NCBI GenBank assembly: GCA_026874595.1
Contig: CM049317.1
Coordinates: 51,667,618-51,731,617 of the forward strand
Reading direction: 5' to 3'
From: Sipunculus nudus
Lineage: Eukaryota > Annelida > Sipuncula > Golfingiida > Sipunculidae
Length of the DNA stretch: 64,000 nucleotides
Part shown: piece by piece, positions 22,616-34,655 of the stretch
Layout of the letters: each line of letters begins with the position of its first letter
Position numbering within the stretch: the first letter of the stretch is position 1
Translations under genes and position numbers: made by a program
The notes under the pieces: model-generated
The model's database searches: none
What the model saw: only the letters and a program-made list of their open reading frames with translations
What the model was told of the DNA's origin: nothing

Positions 22616-23355
22616 GATAGCAGCATGTAGTAGCCTTTATACAAAAACACTGGCACCTATATATTTTCAAATATACCTTCAAGTGTCGTTAGTTTATGAG
22701 ATGTCAGTTCATGAGATGTCATGATAATATAATCTAAATAACTTTTGATTTTTATAAGGTGTATGAATTAAAATACGTTCTTTTCTGTCACCATCTTTGA
22801 TTAATATATTTGACCCAGTATAACCCTTCTTCATCTTGTCATCACAGTTATTTAAGGCAAAGCCATTTTTAGAAGGGCATCATCGCCCTGGAGACCCATC
22901 GTGATCGACAAAACACGTCCGATTTCACCTCCGAATATATGAGTGGTGCCGGATTAATGTGTACACCTAAACGCCCTGTCGTTGTCGTCGCCGTTGCCGT
23001 TGCCGGATAAACGTATGAATTTGTACAGACAGTTTCTGAAAGGACCGGGAATGCGGATGTATTTAAATGGCTGTCTTTACTATGAAGTATACCAGGTGAC
23101 GTTACAATGACAGGCTAATGGATCCATTAATGTTATTTTTACCGGTGTAGATAACCTGTGGTCTTCAGGGTTTGTATAGCCTGCGACAGGCGGGTATGCA
23201 GGGCACGTGCCCCCCCAGACTTCTCTGGTGAGGAGGCAAATGTTCTTGTACTGCGGTGATACTTGGAGCGATCCCAGATATTTCCACATAGAAAAGCAAT
23301 TTCGCGGCCCTTTTATAATCGGAAAAGACGATTACAAAATAATTCGTATTTTAAT

Positions 23356-23431
<76 letters not shown>

Positions 23432-25079
23432 TAACAAATAATGAGTGCGAGTAACACTAGAATTACTTGCATATGAAAGGTGAATCCCCCCTAGTTAAAC
23501 AAGTGAAAACATCTTCTTGTAATTATTTTCCCGCTACGGATGTTCCTTGTGGCCCTCTGGCTAATATATTTGCCCACCTTTGTGCTGAGTGCCCTGTTTT
23601 CTTCAGGTTCACCCAAGTGGTAGACAATGCCTTGCATATACTGGTACCGGGAACTATTTACGCCCTCTATGTTGTATAATTCATAGAGCCATCTGCATGT
23701 GATAGTTCTTTTGTACAGTTAATATACCTTATCACATACAAATATTTTAAATAAACATGACGTGTATTGTATTTCGTTCCCTAAAATATTATTGTATTTG
23801 CCATTATTTTGTTCTTAAGCCATTTCTTTAATCCTGTACACAACTTGATACAGGCTTCCACCGAGCGCGATCAAAACATCAACACAGCGCGCAATCAAAA
23901 ACATTAACATAGCTGTACCACGCAAACTGTACAAATCAAGATTTTCAAGCTTCCAACAGGTTTTCTTCTGTGTGCTTTTTTGCATATGTGTTCTCCTTTG
24001 TCACGCTGTCTTGTTGTGATAATTTAAACAAAAATATGCACTGTGTTTACTTACACACAGTACCGTAGGTATATATATATAAATATAAAACAGGTGAGCT
24101 AGTAATAATTAGTCTTTTGCCGGGATGGTTTTGTCGGGAAAATGTTGCATTCAGCAAAAAAAATGAACTAATAGATAATATTATATATTATTACAGGAAA
24201 TGTTTATATTTAAGGGTTACAGACAAATTTTTGTGGCCTGCCCCCCCCCCCCCTTTTTCCGGACCGGGAGATCTTTTTGCAGACATTGCCATTGGTCCTT
24301 GTAGGTTGCCCCCCCCCCCCCTTTCCTTAATCCTAGATCCCCCCTGATCTACCTTGTGCACCTGGGCCGGGGTGTGGAGTCTCTCTGGGGCCGTCTTCAT
24401 GGTCCTAATGCTGTTCAAATCCTTAAAACTTTATGAACTTATAGAATATTATTAAATATTTCAACATAAAATAAAATTCAACTAAGATCAAATGTCTAAG
24501 CTTCAACATGCGATATACTTCTAATGTTTAGGCTTCCTCTGCGACTCTAATAAAAAAAATACTTATTTTATAAGGTTGGGTCCATGTTCTTATGCTGAAA
24601 CTTCTTAATGCATGGTTAAGGAAGGATGAATTTAACATTAGGATATGAATGATAAGTTAAAGGTGCCTAATCCGATGTCTTATACATTAGATAAAGATTA
24701 TCCCTTGAACCTTCAATATAAATAGGCCAGAAAACGCCGTTCCCACGGTACACAGGCCGTTCGTTTTGTTTATATCCATGGAAGTGTTTATAACATATGG
24801 GGGCCCACCAACATAATCCAAACACAATCAATAAGGACAGTTGACGGCAAGTCAGACAATTGTCGTTTTTAAACTAGTAAACTTTCACCTTCCATACATA
24901 TGCAATCATCCGTCCTCAGTTATATGGCATTCTGCTTTGTCAACATGAACGCATTTATACCGTGTCTGCCAACAGCTTGGAGATAAACAAGCTCCGACAT
25001 TCGTCACAAGGACGTTTAAAAAAACCTTTTTTAGTAGGAAATACCTACAGTTTTATAAATATTGAGAAGGTATGCTTAA
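22616..25079. other. Mostly unassigned, with (TA)n and C-tracts
   Basis: It contains (TA)n at 23353-23427, C-runs at about 24241 and 24310, and a short gtcgtcgccgttgccgttgc trinucleotide-like stretch near 22980. At 23467-23679 both strands are open for about 60-70 codons over GC-balanced DNA, but neither product is recognisable. No gene is called. Confidence 0.45.
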
Positions 25080-25275
25080 TATACCAAAGACCAATGATCT
25101 GAAATTTGCATGCCTGCTCGATGATTTAAAAGTATGAGTTGAATGTTTTCATACAACAAAAGAATAGGTGCTGAACACGGTCGTAATAATTAATCAATCA
25201 TTAATATTCTCTCCTCGCATCTTATATCTGCATTGGGATCAATAGTCAAGTTAACAGTACTATCATTTGAGAACG
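25080..25275 (+). repeat. Dispersed repeat family R3, copy 1
   Basis: It shares catacaacaaaa, then aataattaatcaatcatta and ctctcctc blocks in order with 48155-48325. The two copies are diverged and have no ORF. The class is unknown. Confidence 0.6.
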
Positions 25276-25551
25276 AAAGCCTTGCGATGTGGTACACGGC
25301 TGTGATTGTATACACCACCAATACCGATCTGTGCTAAACGATAGTCAGGAATTTTAATTGCCAAGCTATTTGCACATGTACGGCCTTAAAAAAACTTCGA
25401 TTTTAAATGTTTCTTTGAGTACTGTAAATGAAATATAAAAGTATTTCACTTGGCACATCAGTATTCAATTTAGTGTCTGAAATAAACTGATCTGCAAAAA
25501 CTTTTATTTGCATACTCAACATGATAAAGAAGGATAAATAATAATAATATC

Positions 25552-25554
25552 AAT

Positions 25555-25609
<55 letters not shown>

Positions 25610-25618
25610 CATATATAA
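25552..25618. repeat. (TA)n / (ATAC)n microsatellite
   Basis: An interrupted TA run directly abuts the hammerhead-bearing inverted repeat. Confidence 0.9.
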
Positions 25619-25622
25619 TATT

Positions 25623-25776
25623 ACAAAATGAAGAGGAATCAAGTATTTTCAGGCATTTTACTACAACGTAGTTTCGTGCAACATGTTGCACTCATCAGTT
25701 AAGGCTGTCTGACTAAAATGGACTAGATTATACCGGTATACGTGTTCTGAAAATACTTGATTCCTCTTCATTTTGT
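25623..25776 (-). ncRNA. Hammerhead-ribozyme-like core inside a 30-bp inverted repeat
   Basis: On the minus strand, CTGATGA (25698-25692) is followed by a 6-bp stem II with a CATG loop (GTGCAACATGTTGCAC), then GAAA (25675-25672). A 5-bp stem III with a GTT loop (ACTACGTTGTAGT) comes next, then A at 25659, where cleavage would occur. This is the conserved hammerhead core in the correct order and spacing. The stem I strands adjacent to the core pair poorly. However, the outer flanks 25747-25776 and 25623-25652 are perfectly complementary over 30 bp and could close an extended stem I across an asymmetric internal loop (48 and 6 nt). Hammerheads of this form occur in Penelope-like retroelements, which makes a Penelope LTR remnant the likeliest origin. 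No reverse transcriptase frame is nearby. Confidence 0.6.
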
Positions 25777-25849
25777 ATTATTATAAAGCTCTGGTGAAAT
25801 GCCATAGAGCATTCTAGCAGCTGCTGAATGCAGAAAACCTGCAGATCTA

Positions 25850-25901
<52 letters not shown>

Positions 25902-27500
25902 ATGCGTGATGAACATAAATTTTGTCAAGGGGATAAAAAAATCAGGTTCCGTAACACTAGGCAGCGTAAAATGTCTAGGGGAATGAATAAAGAAGTCAGT
26001 GGTTTTTTTGTTAATAAATAACTATAATTTATTCTTAAAACAACCCTTACATCACAATACACTAATTACAGAGTATAACAGCGGAAAAACAACAAATCAA
26101 TACAATCACACAATAAAATAAACAAAGTGCACAGTACCTGGATACTACCACTGTCACAACGATAAGTCCTTTTAAATGTATATGCCGGATGAAAAGTCCA
26201 CACAAACTCTCCCGGAGAATAACAGTCCAATGTAAAGCTCTTGTAACAATCCAGAAAGTAAAATTGAGGCAGGCAGCACCAAATTATATAGAGTTAGTAT
26301 TAGTAGAATCCCTGAAATTACTGGATAATCGGACAGGTCCCACACGTCTTTGTCCGCTGGGATATTCTCACATCCTCTCTCTCGGCTCTAAAACACAGCC
26401 CCCTATTTATAACTTCTTGCCCCAAGCAGAGAATTTTCCACTTCTCGAACAGTCTAAAGGATCTAACATAATACACAGTAAACACGCGTGACAGGAATCA
26501 TCTAGAAAAACATCGCTTTGTCTCAACATATTAGGGTTCACACGTAAGCTCGCCCCAGCTCGGCCAGGCGCGAAAGCCCCAAGCTAGCATGACAACGAAA
26601 TTTCAACCAGTACGGATTAAACTGAGAATGCAATACGCAGCCAGACTTGGGGGCCACAACACGAGTTACGCCCGTGGCACACAACAAAAAAGACTTCTGT
26701 AAGACCTGTGCACACAATAAAAAGGGCACCCGTAACACTCTGGGTTCACAGAGTGAACTTTAGGCAATTTCTATTAAAAAAGTTCTTACAACGAACCCTG
26801 TCTATGAGTTTATTTAACTGCTGTTAGGTAACATGGTAAAATTGCTGAAGTAACCGTTACATTTACATGTCTTAACAGCTAAAACGTATTTACTTCATTT
26901 TCTGTGTTTTGTTTGCAGGCGCCTAAATAAAACACATGACATGGAAGTAAGGTTATAATGTCAGTACAGATAAAGACTTCAGTTAAATGAACACCAGTCC
27001 ATTTGAGTTCATAAACACGAATTCACTCTGTACATACATTTTGGCCGGAGACCTGGGCACAGAAGGGCCGGACACATTTGCTGGAAACACAAGTAATATA
27101 ATCACAGGTTAAAATTTGCACCTGTTTTTTTATTATTGTGCCCCAAAATTTTTGAGTTTTGACCTGTTAACAAATTCCGTTAAAAACTTCATTATAGCTC
27201 AATTTTTTTGGATTGCTTATATAGAAATATTGTCCCCTTAGAAACATTTTCTTATTTTACATGATACCAGTCAAAATTAAATATATATGTTTATGCAGCC
27301 ATCATACAGCATTAAATGTAGCTGTAGACGCTGGTAATGTACTAGAGCGGCTAGGAAGCCCTTGCAAGCGCTCGGTGTTTAGAGACCTCTGGTTATCTAG
27401 CTTTTCTAAATCATTATATTAGTGGTGCGCCAATTATTCTATTATATCGAGGATTGGTCGTTTCATAATCGATTAAATCGATCGCATATTTGCATAATCG
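25777..27500. other. Unassigned DNA with (TA)n
   Basis: A (TA)n run lies at 25855-25896. The 10-bp ccgtaacact occurs at about 25952 and 26731, 780 bp apart, possibly bounding an insertion, but no terminal repeats support that. A 100-codon frame at 26189-26491 has no recognisable motif. Confidence 0.35.
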
Positions 27501-27504
27501 ATCA

Positions 27505-27677
27505 TAAACGATGACGCGCACACATGCAAAGAAGTCATATTATCCCGGCCATAACCTTTACCTTTCAGCATGATGAACAAGTAATACTATCTGAACGATG
27601 ACGCACACACATACAAAAAAGTCATATTATCCCGTCTATTACCTTCACCTTTCAGCATGATGAACAAGTTATACTGA
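27505..27677. repeat. 87-bp tandem duplication
   Basis: Two copies, each beginning cgatgacgc(g/a)cacacat and ending cagcatgatgaacaagt, are offset by 87 bp and differ at several positions. They lie just beyond the lectin poly(A) signal. Confidence 0.85.
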
Positions 27678-27678
27678 A

Positions 27679-27684
27679 TTTATT
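27679..27684 (-). promoter_or_regulatory. Poly(A) signal of the lectin gene
   Basis: AATAAA on the minus strand, about 200 nt beyond the lectin stop codon. It is the first canonical hexamer found downstream and is therefore the probable 3' processing signal. Confidence 0.5.
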
Positions 27685-27884
27685 AATTCAATATTTTAGG
27701 TAAACATTTATACAGCAGCTTTCAAGGTAATATAGATGTTACATGAATTAATAGAAAAATAATCGACATAGGTCGTTTTATATATTTCAATCACTGAATA
27801 TGATTTTACCACTGATTCCTACCACTTTTAAATACCGATGGTGTAACAGGATTAGATGTTGGTAAAATCCTGACTGTCTTTGAT

Positions 27885-30822
27885 TTACGAGCATTGAGCA
27901 GCTTTCTCACACAACACTCCATTCCGGAAACTGACACGTTTATCGAGCCACTTGAATTCTCTTGTTTCGAATGTCAAAAAATGTTCTGAGGAGAGAAAGT
28001 TATCTGGCTGTCCGAATTGCCAGCGACTGTAGACAATCGGGAGACCGGTCGCCTCCCACTTCCATTCGTCTTCCTTGAATCTGTCTGTTCCTGACGTCCA
28101 GTAGCCACCAAGGAACCTCAGCGTAGCTTAAAATACAAATAACATAATTACATAGGAATGTACTTCTGATATACATAATACAGGTTTACATAACTTACCT
28201 AACCGCTACAACCCTGATGCTCCGCCCCTTTGACCTAATTATGCTAATAACCCCCCCCCCCCCCCCAAAAAAAAAGTTCCTACACAGAAGGCTTTCCATG
28301 TCTATGGTTGCGAGAGCCGTTTATAAGACATTAGTGACGTCACAGAAACGTCACAAAGGTCGGTCGCGTTTAACGTCGCATTGACTGTTCTCGATCGGTG
28401 AATATATCGCACACATTTTGAAGTGTTATGCCTTATTTTCGATTATTTGTCTCATACTAATTCTGTTTAAGGCAAGGCATTATTATTTACTTAGCAGTCG
28501 GCGAAAAAGTCCATGCAACCTTGTGCTGGAACTTTTTATACTGTCTCCTTGTATAAAAGATATACCGGAGAAAAATCATGCGGACACGAGTACTGGTACA
28601 CACTACATGTGTTTTGTTTGAGTCGCCCAAATTATGCAAATTTTGCGCTTATCCGGTGATTGGCTGTTAACATTGTCAACGGTAACTTGATTGGTTGCTC
28701 GCAACTGCTTTGCACTGGATAATTCATCGAATGAATATGCGATTCAGGTCACATAGAGTTCATTGTTAGGTCAATTACAACGGCTCCCATTTTTATAGGT
28801 ATACAGAGCTTACAATAGGAAGAAAATCAGGAAAGGCCAGTGTAGCAATTTCAGATTATCCTCGCTCTAGGTGACCGGAAATCGATTTCAGATTATCATT
28901 CTGTTTGCATGCAATGTGTCATGCGCTTTGGTGAAAAGTGTAAGAGTCAATATAAATATATATATAATTGACAATATAAATAAAAAATTGGGACAGTTTT
29001 ATTGTTCATACAAAGATTCCAGCTTTTAAACATCGTATAATCACATCATGAGTTTAATGCTTGAAAAATTATTATTAACTAAATTAGCGACGGGATAATC
29101 TGAACAGTGCAGAGGTAACATGAAATTAGGTTCAGACTAATCCCGAGGGTAGCCTAAAAAGTCTTTACACCGCGACGCTCAAGACACTCTTAGATAGTCA
29201 TATGAGGATTTGGATCGGTCCAAAGAGATATAATCCGTGTCAAATTTTGAGGTATAATGTGAAACTTAATCACATTTGTTTTTAGTATTTTACATAATTA
29301 CTGTACCGATATATGGCCATATAGCGTGTAATTATATGGTTATCTGATTCTAGTGAGATATGAGGGACTGGTTAACTGTTTTTGTAGGTTCTCAGCAACC
29401 TCTGGTGACTTCTACAACACTAGCCAGCTTAGTATCATGTAAGAAAAACATCGGGCGTCAGATCGAATACCATATTCACAGACGTTTCTGAAAGCCCTAT
29501 ACGAGATAAACCATGAACTTTCAATGGAAATGTATAATCCTATTTTTTTTTTCAATATTGGCACTGTATTGACCCTTCTCTCAAATTTTGCATACATAAG
29601 CTAACAACAGATATTTTTTAGATTTTCATATATAATTACGAGGAACAGCCCTAGATCCCACCACCATTAAAATAAGCTCTCATTGGCTAATCTTCAGCCA
29701 ATCAGGATCAAGCAATACCCCAACTCCAGCTCAGCTCAATCAGCCCTCCCCTTTAATTATATATATCAAATGAAACGAGGCAGATTTTGAACCAAAATTT
29801 TGTTTCTGAGGACAATTAAATATTCGTAAATCTGTATTAACCTACAAATATGATTTAAATTTTATAATGATTGAAGCCATTTTCATTTAAATTACACATC
29901 AATGCCAGCTTTACAGAATTATATGAATCATTCATAAAGGCATTTTCATGTAGAATCTATTACTCTCCCGTGTGAAATCACTTTCGACATTCATGGTAGC
30001 TTAAAACAACATAATAAAAACGCTAACTTTATCCAGTTTAAAAAGCATTCAAAGATTTTTCTCTTTTTATGTGTGAATGCATATTAACTTTAATTTGCAG
30101 TCAGTGCACTGTTTTTACGATTACGTGCCGAACTGATTTCTTGTAGCGTAGCAATTTCTTGTATTTTCGACTTTAATTTTCAAAACTTTACTAAACTGAA
30201 CAATATATAAACAATAAATGTAATCATAAATTCCAAAAAAAAGTCTTTATTACCTTAACCGAATAAAAAACAGTTGAGAGAATAATATATGCTTCGGTAG
30301 AAACTTTTACTGATTTGTAAGTTACTAGAAGGCATGTATGAAAGCCAAACGTATACTCAGATATATTTCACACCCTTAATTTTTCCAGTTTGTTGGCATC
30401 TTGTACACGTTTAGAACAATAGCATGCAAACTCAGTCGGCATAAAAACTTTTTATCATAAAGCATCAAGTTTTTATAACTCTCATTCATGGTCATACATT
30501 TTCATGTTGACCACCGCACAATAATTACCCGTGTATATGTCTAAATGAGCTGAATAAATTATCTTATCTTATTTTATTCATGATCCTTTTGTATCTAACA
30601 ACTTACTTTTCACAGAAAGACGAGGGTTCTCCTTGATAATACGTTCGATGTGCTTCATCTCAGCCTCGGTTTCAATGCTGACGAGTTTTGCTTCCTCTTT
30701 CCTACAAATTTTCCGGGCAGTCGGACGATCACATATTGTATTAGGGAGAAATTTGTAGCAGGCATTTCCGTAAAATGTATCGTTCGGAAACAGGAAACCG
30801 AAAGGGGTGTCACACTGATGTC
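27885..30822 (-). CDS. C-type lectin domain protein, last two coding exons
   Basis: Exon A (30822-30607, 216 nt) follows an acceptor, ttacttgtag, and ends at a GTAAGT donor. Exon B (28126-27885, 242 nt) follows a T-rich acceptor and ends in TAA. The codon is split 1/2 across the 2.48 kb intron and joins cleanly, giving 151 residues. Exon A carries YGNACYKF and ARKICRKEEAKLVSIETEAE, the N-terminal half of a C-type lectin fold. Exon B carries GGYWTSGTD, GQPDN (QPD at 111-113), KWLDKR and GVLCEK. Cys3/Cys21 are the long-form pair and Cys39/Cys144 the canonical long disulfide. Both cysteines of the usual short disulfide are absent, and WND reads WLD. QPD suggests galactose-type specificity, but calcium binding is doubtful. 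The protein is probably secreted. The 5' exon(s), including any signal peptide, were not found. Exon A begins with the last two bases of a split codon. Confidence 0.9.
28290..28612. repeat. Repeat in lectin intron, shared with 41.9-42.9 kb (R4)
   Basis: Blocks ctttccatgt, gtgacgtcac, tcggtcgcg, ttatttgtctcata, aaggcattattatttact and catgcggacacg recur in the same order at 41930-42050 and 42740-42945. There they are separated by a 661-bp MITE. The block sits in the intron between exons A and B. A perfect CRE (TGACGTCA) lies at 28335-28342. Confidence 0.7.
28613..30606. other. Remainder of lectin intron
   Basis: No second gene is seen. At 28838-28900 and near 29092 there are opposed ttcagattatcc and ggataatctgaa blocks. 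These resemble the tgtagcgaatt/cagattacc motifs of the 59.9-64 kb tandem unit. At 29682-29702 two CCAAT boxes face each other (attggct and agccaat, 7-bp spacer). Confidence 0.45.
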
Positions 30823-30894
30823 CTACAAGTAACAGGGGAGATACATGATCTTAGAAAATGAGTCTCAACGTCCTCTTATTGGTATGGCGGCCTA

Positions 30895-31040
30895 TAGGAC
30901 TCATTCTCGTGTTGCGCCTCGCGATTCGCGTGTCGCGCCTAGCGCTCCGCGTGTCGCGCCTCGCGTCTCGCGTGTCACGCCTCGCGCTTTGCGCCTCGTT
31001 CCTCACGCTTCGTGCTTCGCGTGTTGCGCCTCGCGCTTTA
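30895..31040. repeat. CG-rich minisatellite, unit about 20 bp
   Basis: Degenerate copies of cgcgtgtcgcgcctcgcgct form a very CpG-dense island in AT-rich DNA just upstream of the lectin exons. A related array of about 60 bp occurs at 32440-32500. Translated frames are repeats of Arg, Val, Ala and Ser and not genes. Confidence 0.85.
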
Positions 31041-31602
31041 GCGTTATCTTTTATATACTAGCCTCTGAATATCAATTGTTAATATTACTTTATTATGTGT
31101 AAAGTATTCTGGCTACACAACCGAATGCTTTATTTTGATGCAGCTAAATCTTTGTCACAGAAATTTTCAAATTAATGCGTATTCAGATTGAGAAGATTCT
31201 GGTGGAAGAGATGCTGGTGGAGGGGAAGGGGGGCTTTTAATTGGTAACACCCCCCCCCCCCACCCTCAACCATATCCACCCCCAAATTACTTAATTTTCT
31301 TGTAAGAACAAAAAGGATTGTGTCTCTGTATAAAACCGGTATGCTTCTTTTTTCTTTCTAAAGTTTTCTGTCTTGGTGGCCACCTTGCCCCAAGGCCCTA
31401 GCTCTTCATAATGGTATACACATGCCTGATAAATTTACAGTGGAAACATTAATTATCCTTATTTTAAAGGATAAATGGAGTCCTCGACTGGTGGATTTTT
31501 TTTTTCAAATATTACAATTAGAATACATAAACTAAAACTGTGTGCCATCTATTCAATGAAACATTATTTTATTCTGTGTTTTGCAATGTTATTTTTTTCA
31601 CA
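31041..31602. other. Unassigned DNA
   Basis: A C-tract lies at 31250-31260. No gene or repeat is named. Confidence 0.4.
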
Positions 31603-31605
31603 TAA

Positions 31606-31941
31606 GGCAAAAAAAAAAAATAAAGGTATGGTTCTCAGGCACCGCCCGCATCAGTTTTAAACCCCCGCATCAAAAATTTTTATTTTGATTTTCAATAAAA
31701 ACTTTCCAATTTTGAGCTGCTGCCGCTCCGACATTTCTTTCAAGAAGGTAAAACCATACAATTTCCTTTGTTTTGTAGTGCTTTTACTTATTTAGCAAAA
31801 TAAAACTGTTATTTTCATGCTTTTCCGTTATCATTTGACATTTTTATCGAAACATAACAAAAAATTTAAAATAAAAAAAGCGCCCTCCCGCATTGATTTC
31901 TGAAAAAAAGTGCCTGAGAACCATACCTTTTTTTTTTGGCC
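31606..31941. mobile_element. Harbinger-like MITE, copy 1 (336 bp)
   Basis: Termini are inverted over about 40 bp: ggc(c), an A-rich run, then ggtatggttctcaggcac. They are flanked by TAA direct repeats (31603-31605 and 31942-31944). A second copy at 58000-58289 has the same ends and TTA flanks. A 3-bp TWA target duplication is the PIF/Harbinger signature. There is no transposase inside, so it is non-autonomous. Confidence 0.8.
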
Positions 31942-32059
31942 TAAACGCAAATAATTTATCATTTCTGATTTTATTTTGATAAAAAAAATAATTTGAAAAG
32001 AAAAATGATAAAATAAAATAAAATCAATTAATTAAATGTTATACAGTTGACAAACTAAA
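31942..32059. other. AT-rich spacer
   Basis: Nothing recognised. Confidence 0.4.
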
Positions 32060-34655
32060 TATACAAATATTCAGTTAAAATTATGGCGGCACATTTCTGA
32101 ATGCAACACATGAAGCTATCCTTACATTAAAAGTAAACTGAAAGATATTATGAGTGGATTGTTACTGTACTTGCAAATTTAAAAACGATGAAACTACCTA
32201 GTTGAAATTTGTATAAAAGTGAAAATTTCATTAAGTAGCAGAATAATTACAAATGCTGATATGCTATGTTTCTTCTAAATCTTATAAATGTGTTAAATGC
32301 GCACAATGAAACTGCTCAAATGTTGAAATAGATCTTTTTATTTACATGGATATATGTACATCATTTATTAATGGATTTGTAACCTGAGAAACATGTTAAT
32401 TCATATTGGAATTAAATATTTAGGCCTTTAAACATTATTCCGCGAGTCGCGCCTCACGCCTCGCGCTTCGCGTGTCGCGCTTAGCGCTTCGCGTATTATT
32501 TTTCCCTTAGTATGTGCGACCATTCCTAACATCAGTTTCAAATCTTATATATTAGTATTCAAAGCAGTGTTCCACGTGGAATCAAATTAGCTCATCTGCA
32601 AATTTGTAGCTTGCATATTGTATTTATATAAATTCGACATGTTGAAAATTCAGGTTTATTTAAGTATAAAACTGTCTGTATCACCGCTATTTTTGTCGTC
32701 AGATGACAGGAAATTTCACATATACTAATTTGAATACAAATATTAAAAATATGTGTATGTGTGAGCATACAGGAGCACTAGCAAACACTTTGTAGGTGTA
32801 GAAGCCCCCTAAAGCCGAGCTGTACAATTTTAAATTCAGAGTGAATGTTACCAAAACAATTAAATGTGTAAAATCATTTAAAAATTAAATGTTCTTATAT
32901 ATTGATCATATAAAGTCAGAGGCGGATGCAGATTTTTTTAATAGATCTTTATATTTACATGAATATATGTACATCATTAATTAATGGATTTTGTAACCTG
33001 AGAAACATGTTAATTTATATTGGAATGAAATATTTAGGCCTGTTAACATTAATCCGCGCGTCGGGGTGGCGGGGTTGGGGGGGGGGGGGGGGGGGGTTTA
33101 ACATCTCAGTCGTCAGGTTAGCGATCCAAGAGTATAGAGCAGACTGGCATGTTAATCATTATTTTTGCTTATACACATGGTGCATATAACCTGATAGTTT
33201 TAGATATTAATATTAATATGAAATAAAGTAATTGGTGATATACGGCAGTGTAACTTGTACGTGTCTCCGTTTTTTTCTGGTTTCTTGTTTCTGTCTTGTT
33301 TTTATTACATGATATGGGGCTCGATTTTACCTACGGTTTTCGTATTTTCAATATAATGCTGTCTCTGCAATCATTTTTCGATTTTTGCAAACAGGATTCG
33401 TTCAAAGGCGATATATTATATGATACATATATATCTTCAAATATAAAAGCCGAATGGTAAAAGACAATTTCTTCTTCTGATATATTTGTTCCACAAACAA
33501 GAAAGATATCTCTTAAGAACTTTGAAACAACAAAACGGTGAAAGATTTAAACAAAGGCGTTAAAATGGAAGATATAGACCCCCTTCGCAAAACCAGAAAG
33601 TCTCACAAAAATATATTCCCATATATAAAAATTGAAGCATATTTAATGCGTCAGAGGCCTCTAGGAAGTCATTCAGAAGTGACAGATGATGTTCAAAATG
33701 CATAAAACTCGGAAGTCAAGCCCATCGCACCAACCAACAATGACACAGAAAAAGTCTTGCATCATTCAAAATTTAACCTTAAGTAATATATGTGTTTGAA
33801 TAAAATCACAATATATATTACTAAAATAATGATATAAAAAAACTAAAAAAAATGTGAATTATACCTTCGAATGTAATGCATTGTATATCATATCGCACCT
33901 GATTATTTTAATATGGAATGTTACCGTAGTAATATAATATAAAAGCATTTAAAATTTCGTAATTTTATCAAAATAGTGCATGTAATTCACAGCAAAACGG
34001 TGAAACATTTAAACAAAAGCATCTGATGTTGCAAAAACATTGTTATAAAATTATAACAGTATCTTTATATCTTAATTTTAGCTCAATCAAAATAATTCAA
34101 AATTCTAATTTCTATTACATTATTATATATGTAATGAGAAGATGTTTTATTTTAAAAATGTAACAGTTAAATGAAACAAATAAAATAATAATATATGTTG
34201 TGACATTTATAGCAGAATAACCTATGAAAAGATTACAGAGAGCACTTTTTTTATTTTTTTATATAATGCAATTCTGTGGTGGCTATGTAAACCGGAAAAG
34301 GAAGAGAAAGCGCGATCGCGGAATAATGTTCACAAAATCCATTAATTAATGATGCACATATAAACATGTAAATATAAAAACCTATTGCTACATATAAGCA
34401 GTTTCATAGTGCGCATTTAACACATTTATAATATTTAGGAGAAACATAGCATATCAACAACTGTAATAATTCTACTACTAAATGAAATGTTCTTAAACAA
34501 ATTTCAAGAATAGGTAATTTCATTGTTTTTAAAATTGCAAGGAACAGTATCAACCCACTAATAATTTCTTTCATTTAGCTTTTTATGTAATGATAGCTTC
34601 ATGTGTGTACATGTAATATCCGTTTTGTTGTAATAAAAAATAACTACTTAATATT
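32060..34655. mobile_element. 2.6 kb structure with inverted arms of about 350-400 bp
   Basis: The left arm (about 32060-32465) matches the reverse complement of the right arm (about 34303-34655) over ordered blocks. These include acatgaagctat, gtactgt(a/t)cttgcaa, tgatatgctatgtttct, taaatgtgttaaatgcgca and attattccgcga, all at moderate divergence. The inner part of the left arm (32338-32455) is also repeated directly at 32947-33062. Both arms stop at a CG-rich CCGCGA...CGCGC junction. No transposase frame was recognised. It is probably a foldback-type or terminal-inverted-repeat DNA transposon. Confidence 0.65.
32440..32500. repeat. CG-rich minisatellite, second block
   Basis: The same tcgcgcctcacgcctcgcgc family as at 30895-31040, sitting at the inner edge of the left inverted arm. 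Confidence 0.75.

Noticed and set aside
24117-24418. Proline/cysteine-rich ORFs over C-tracts
   Set aside because: Driven by homopolymer runs; no coding signal.
25950-26745. LTR element bounded by ccgtaacact
   Set aside because: The 10-bp repeat is direct, and no LTR pair, primer-binding site or polypurine tract was found.
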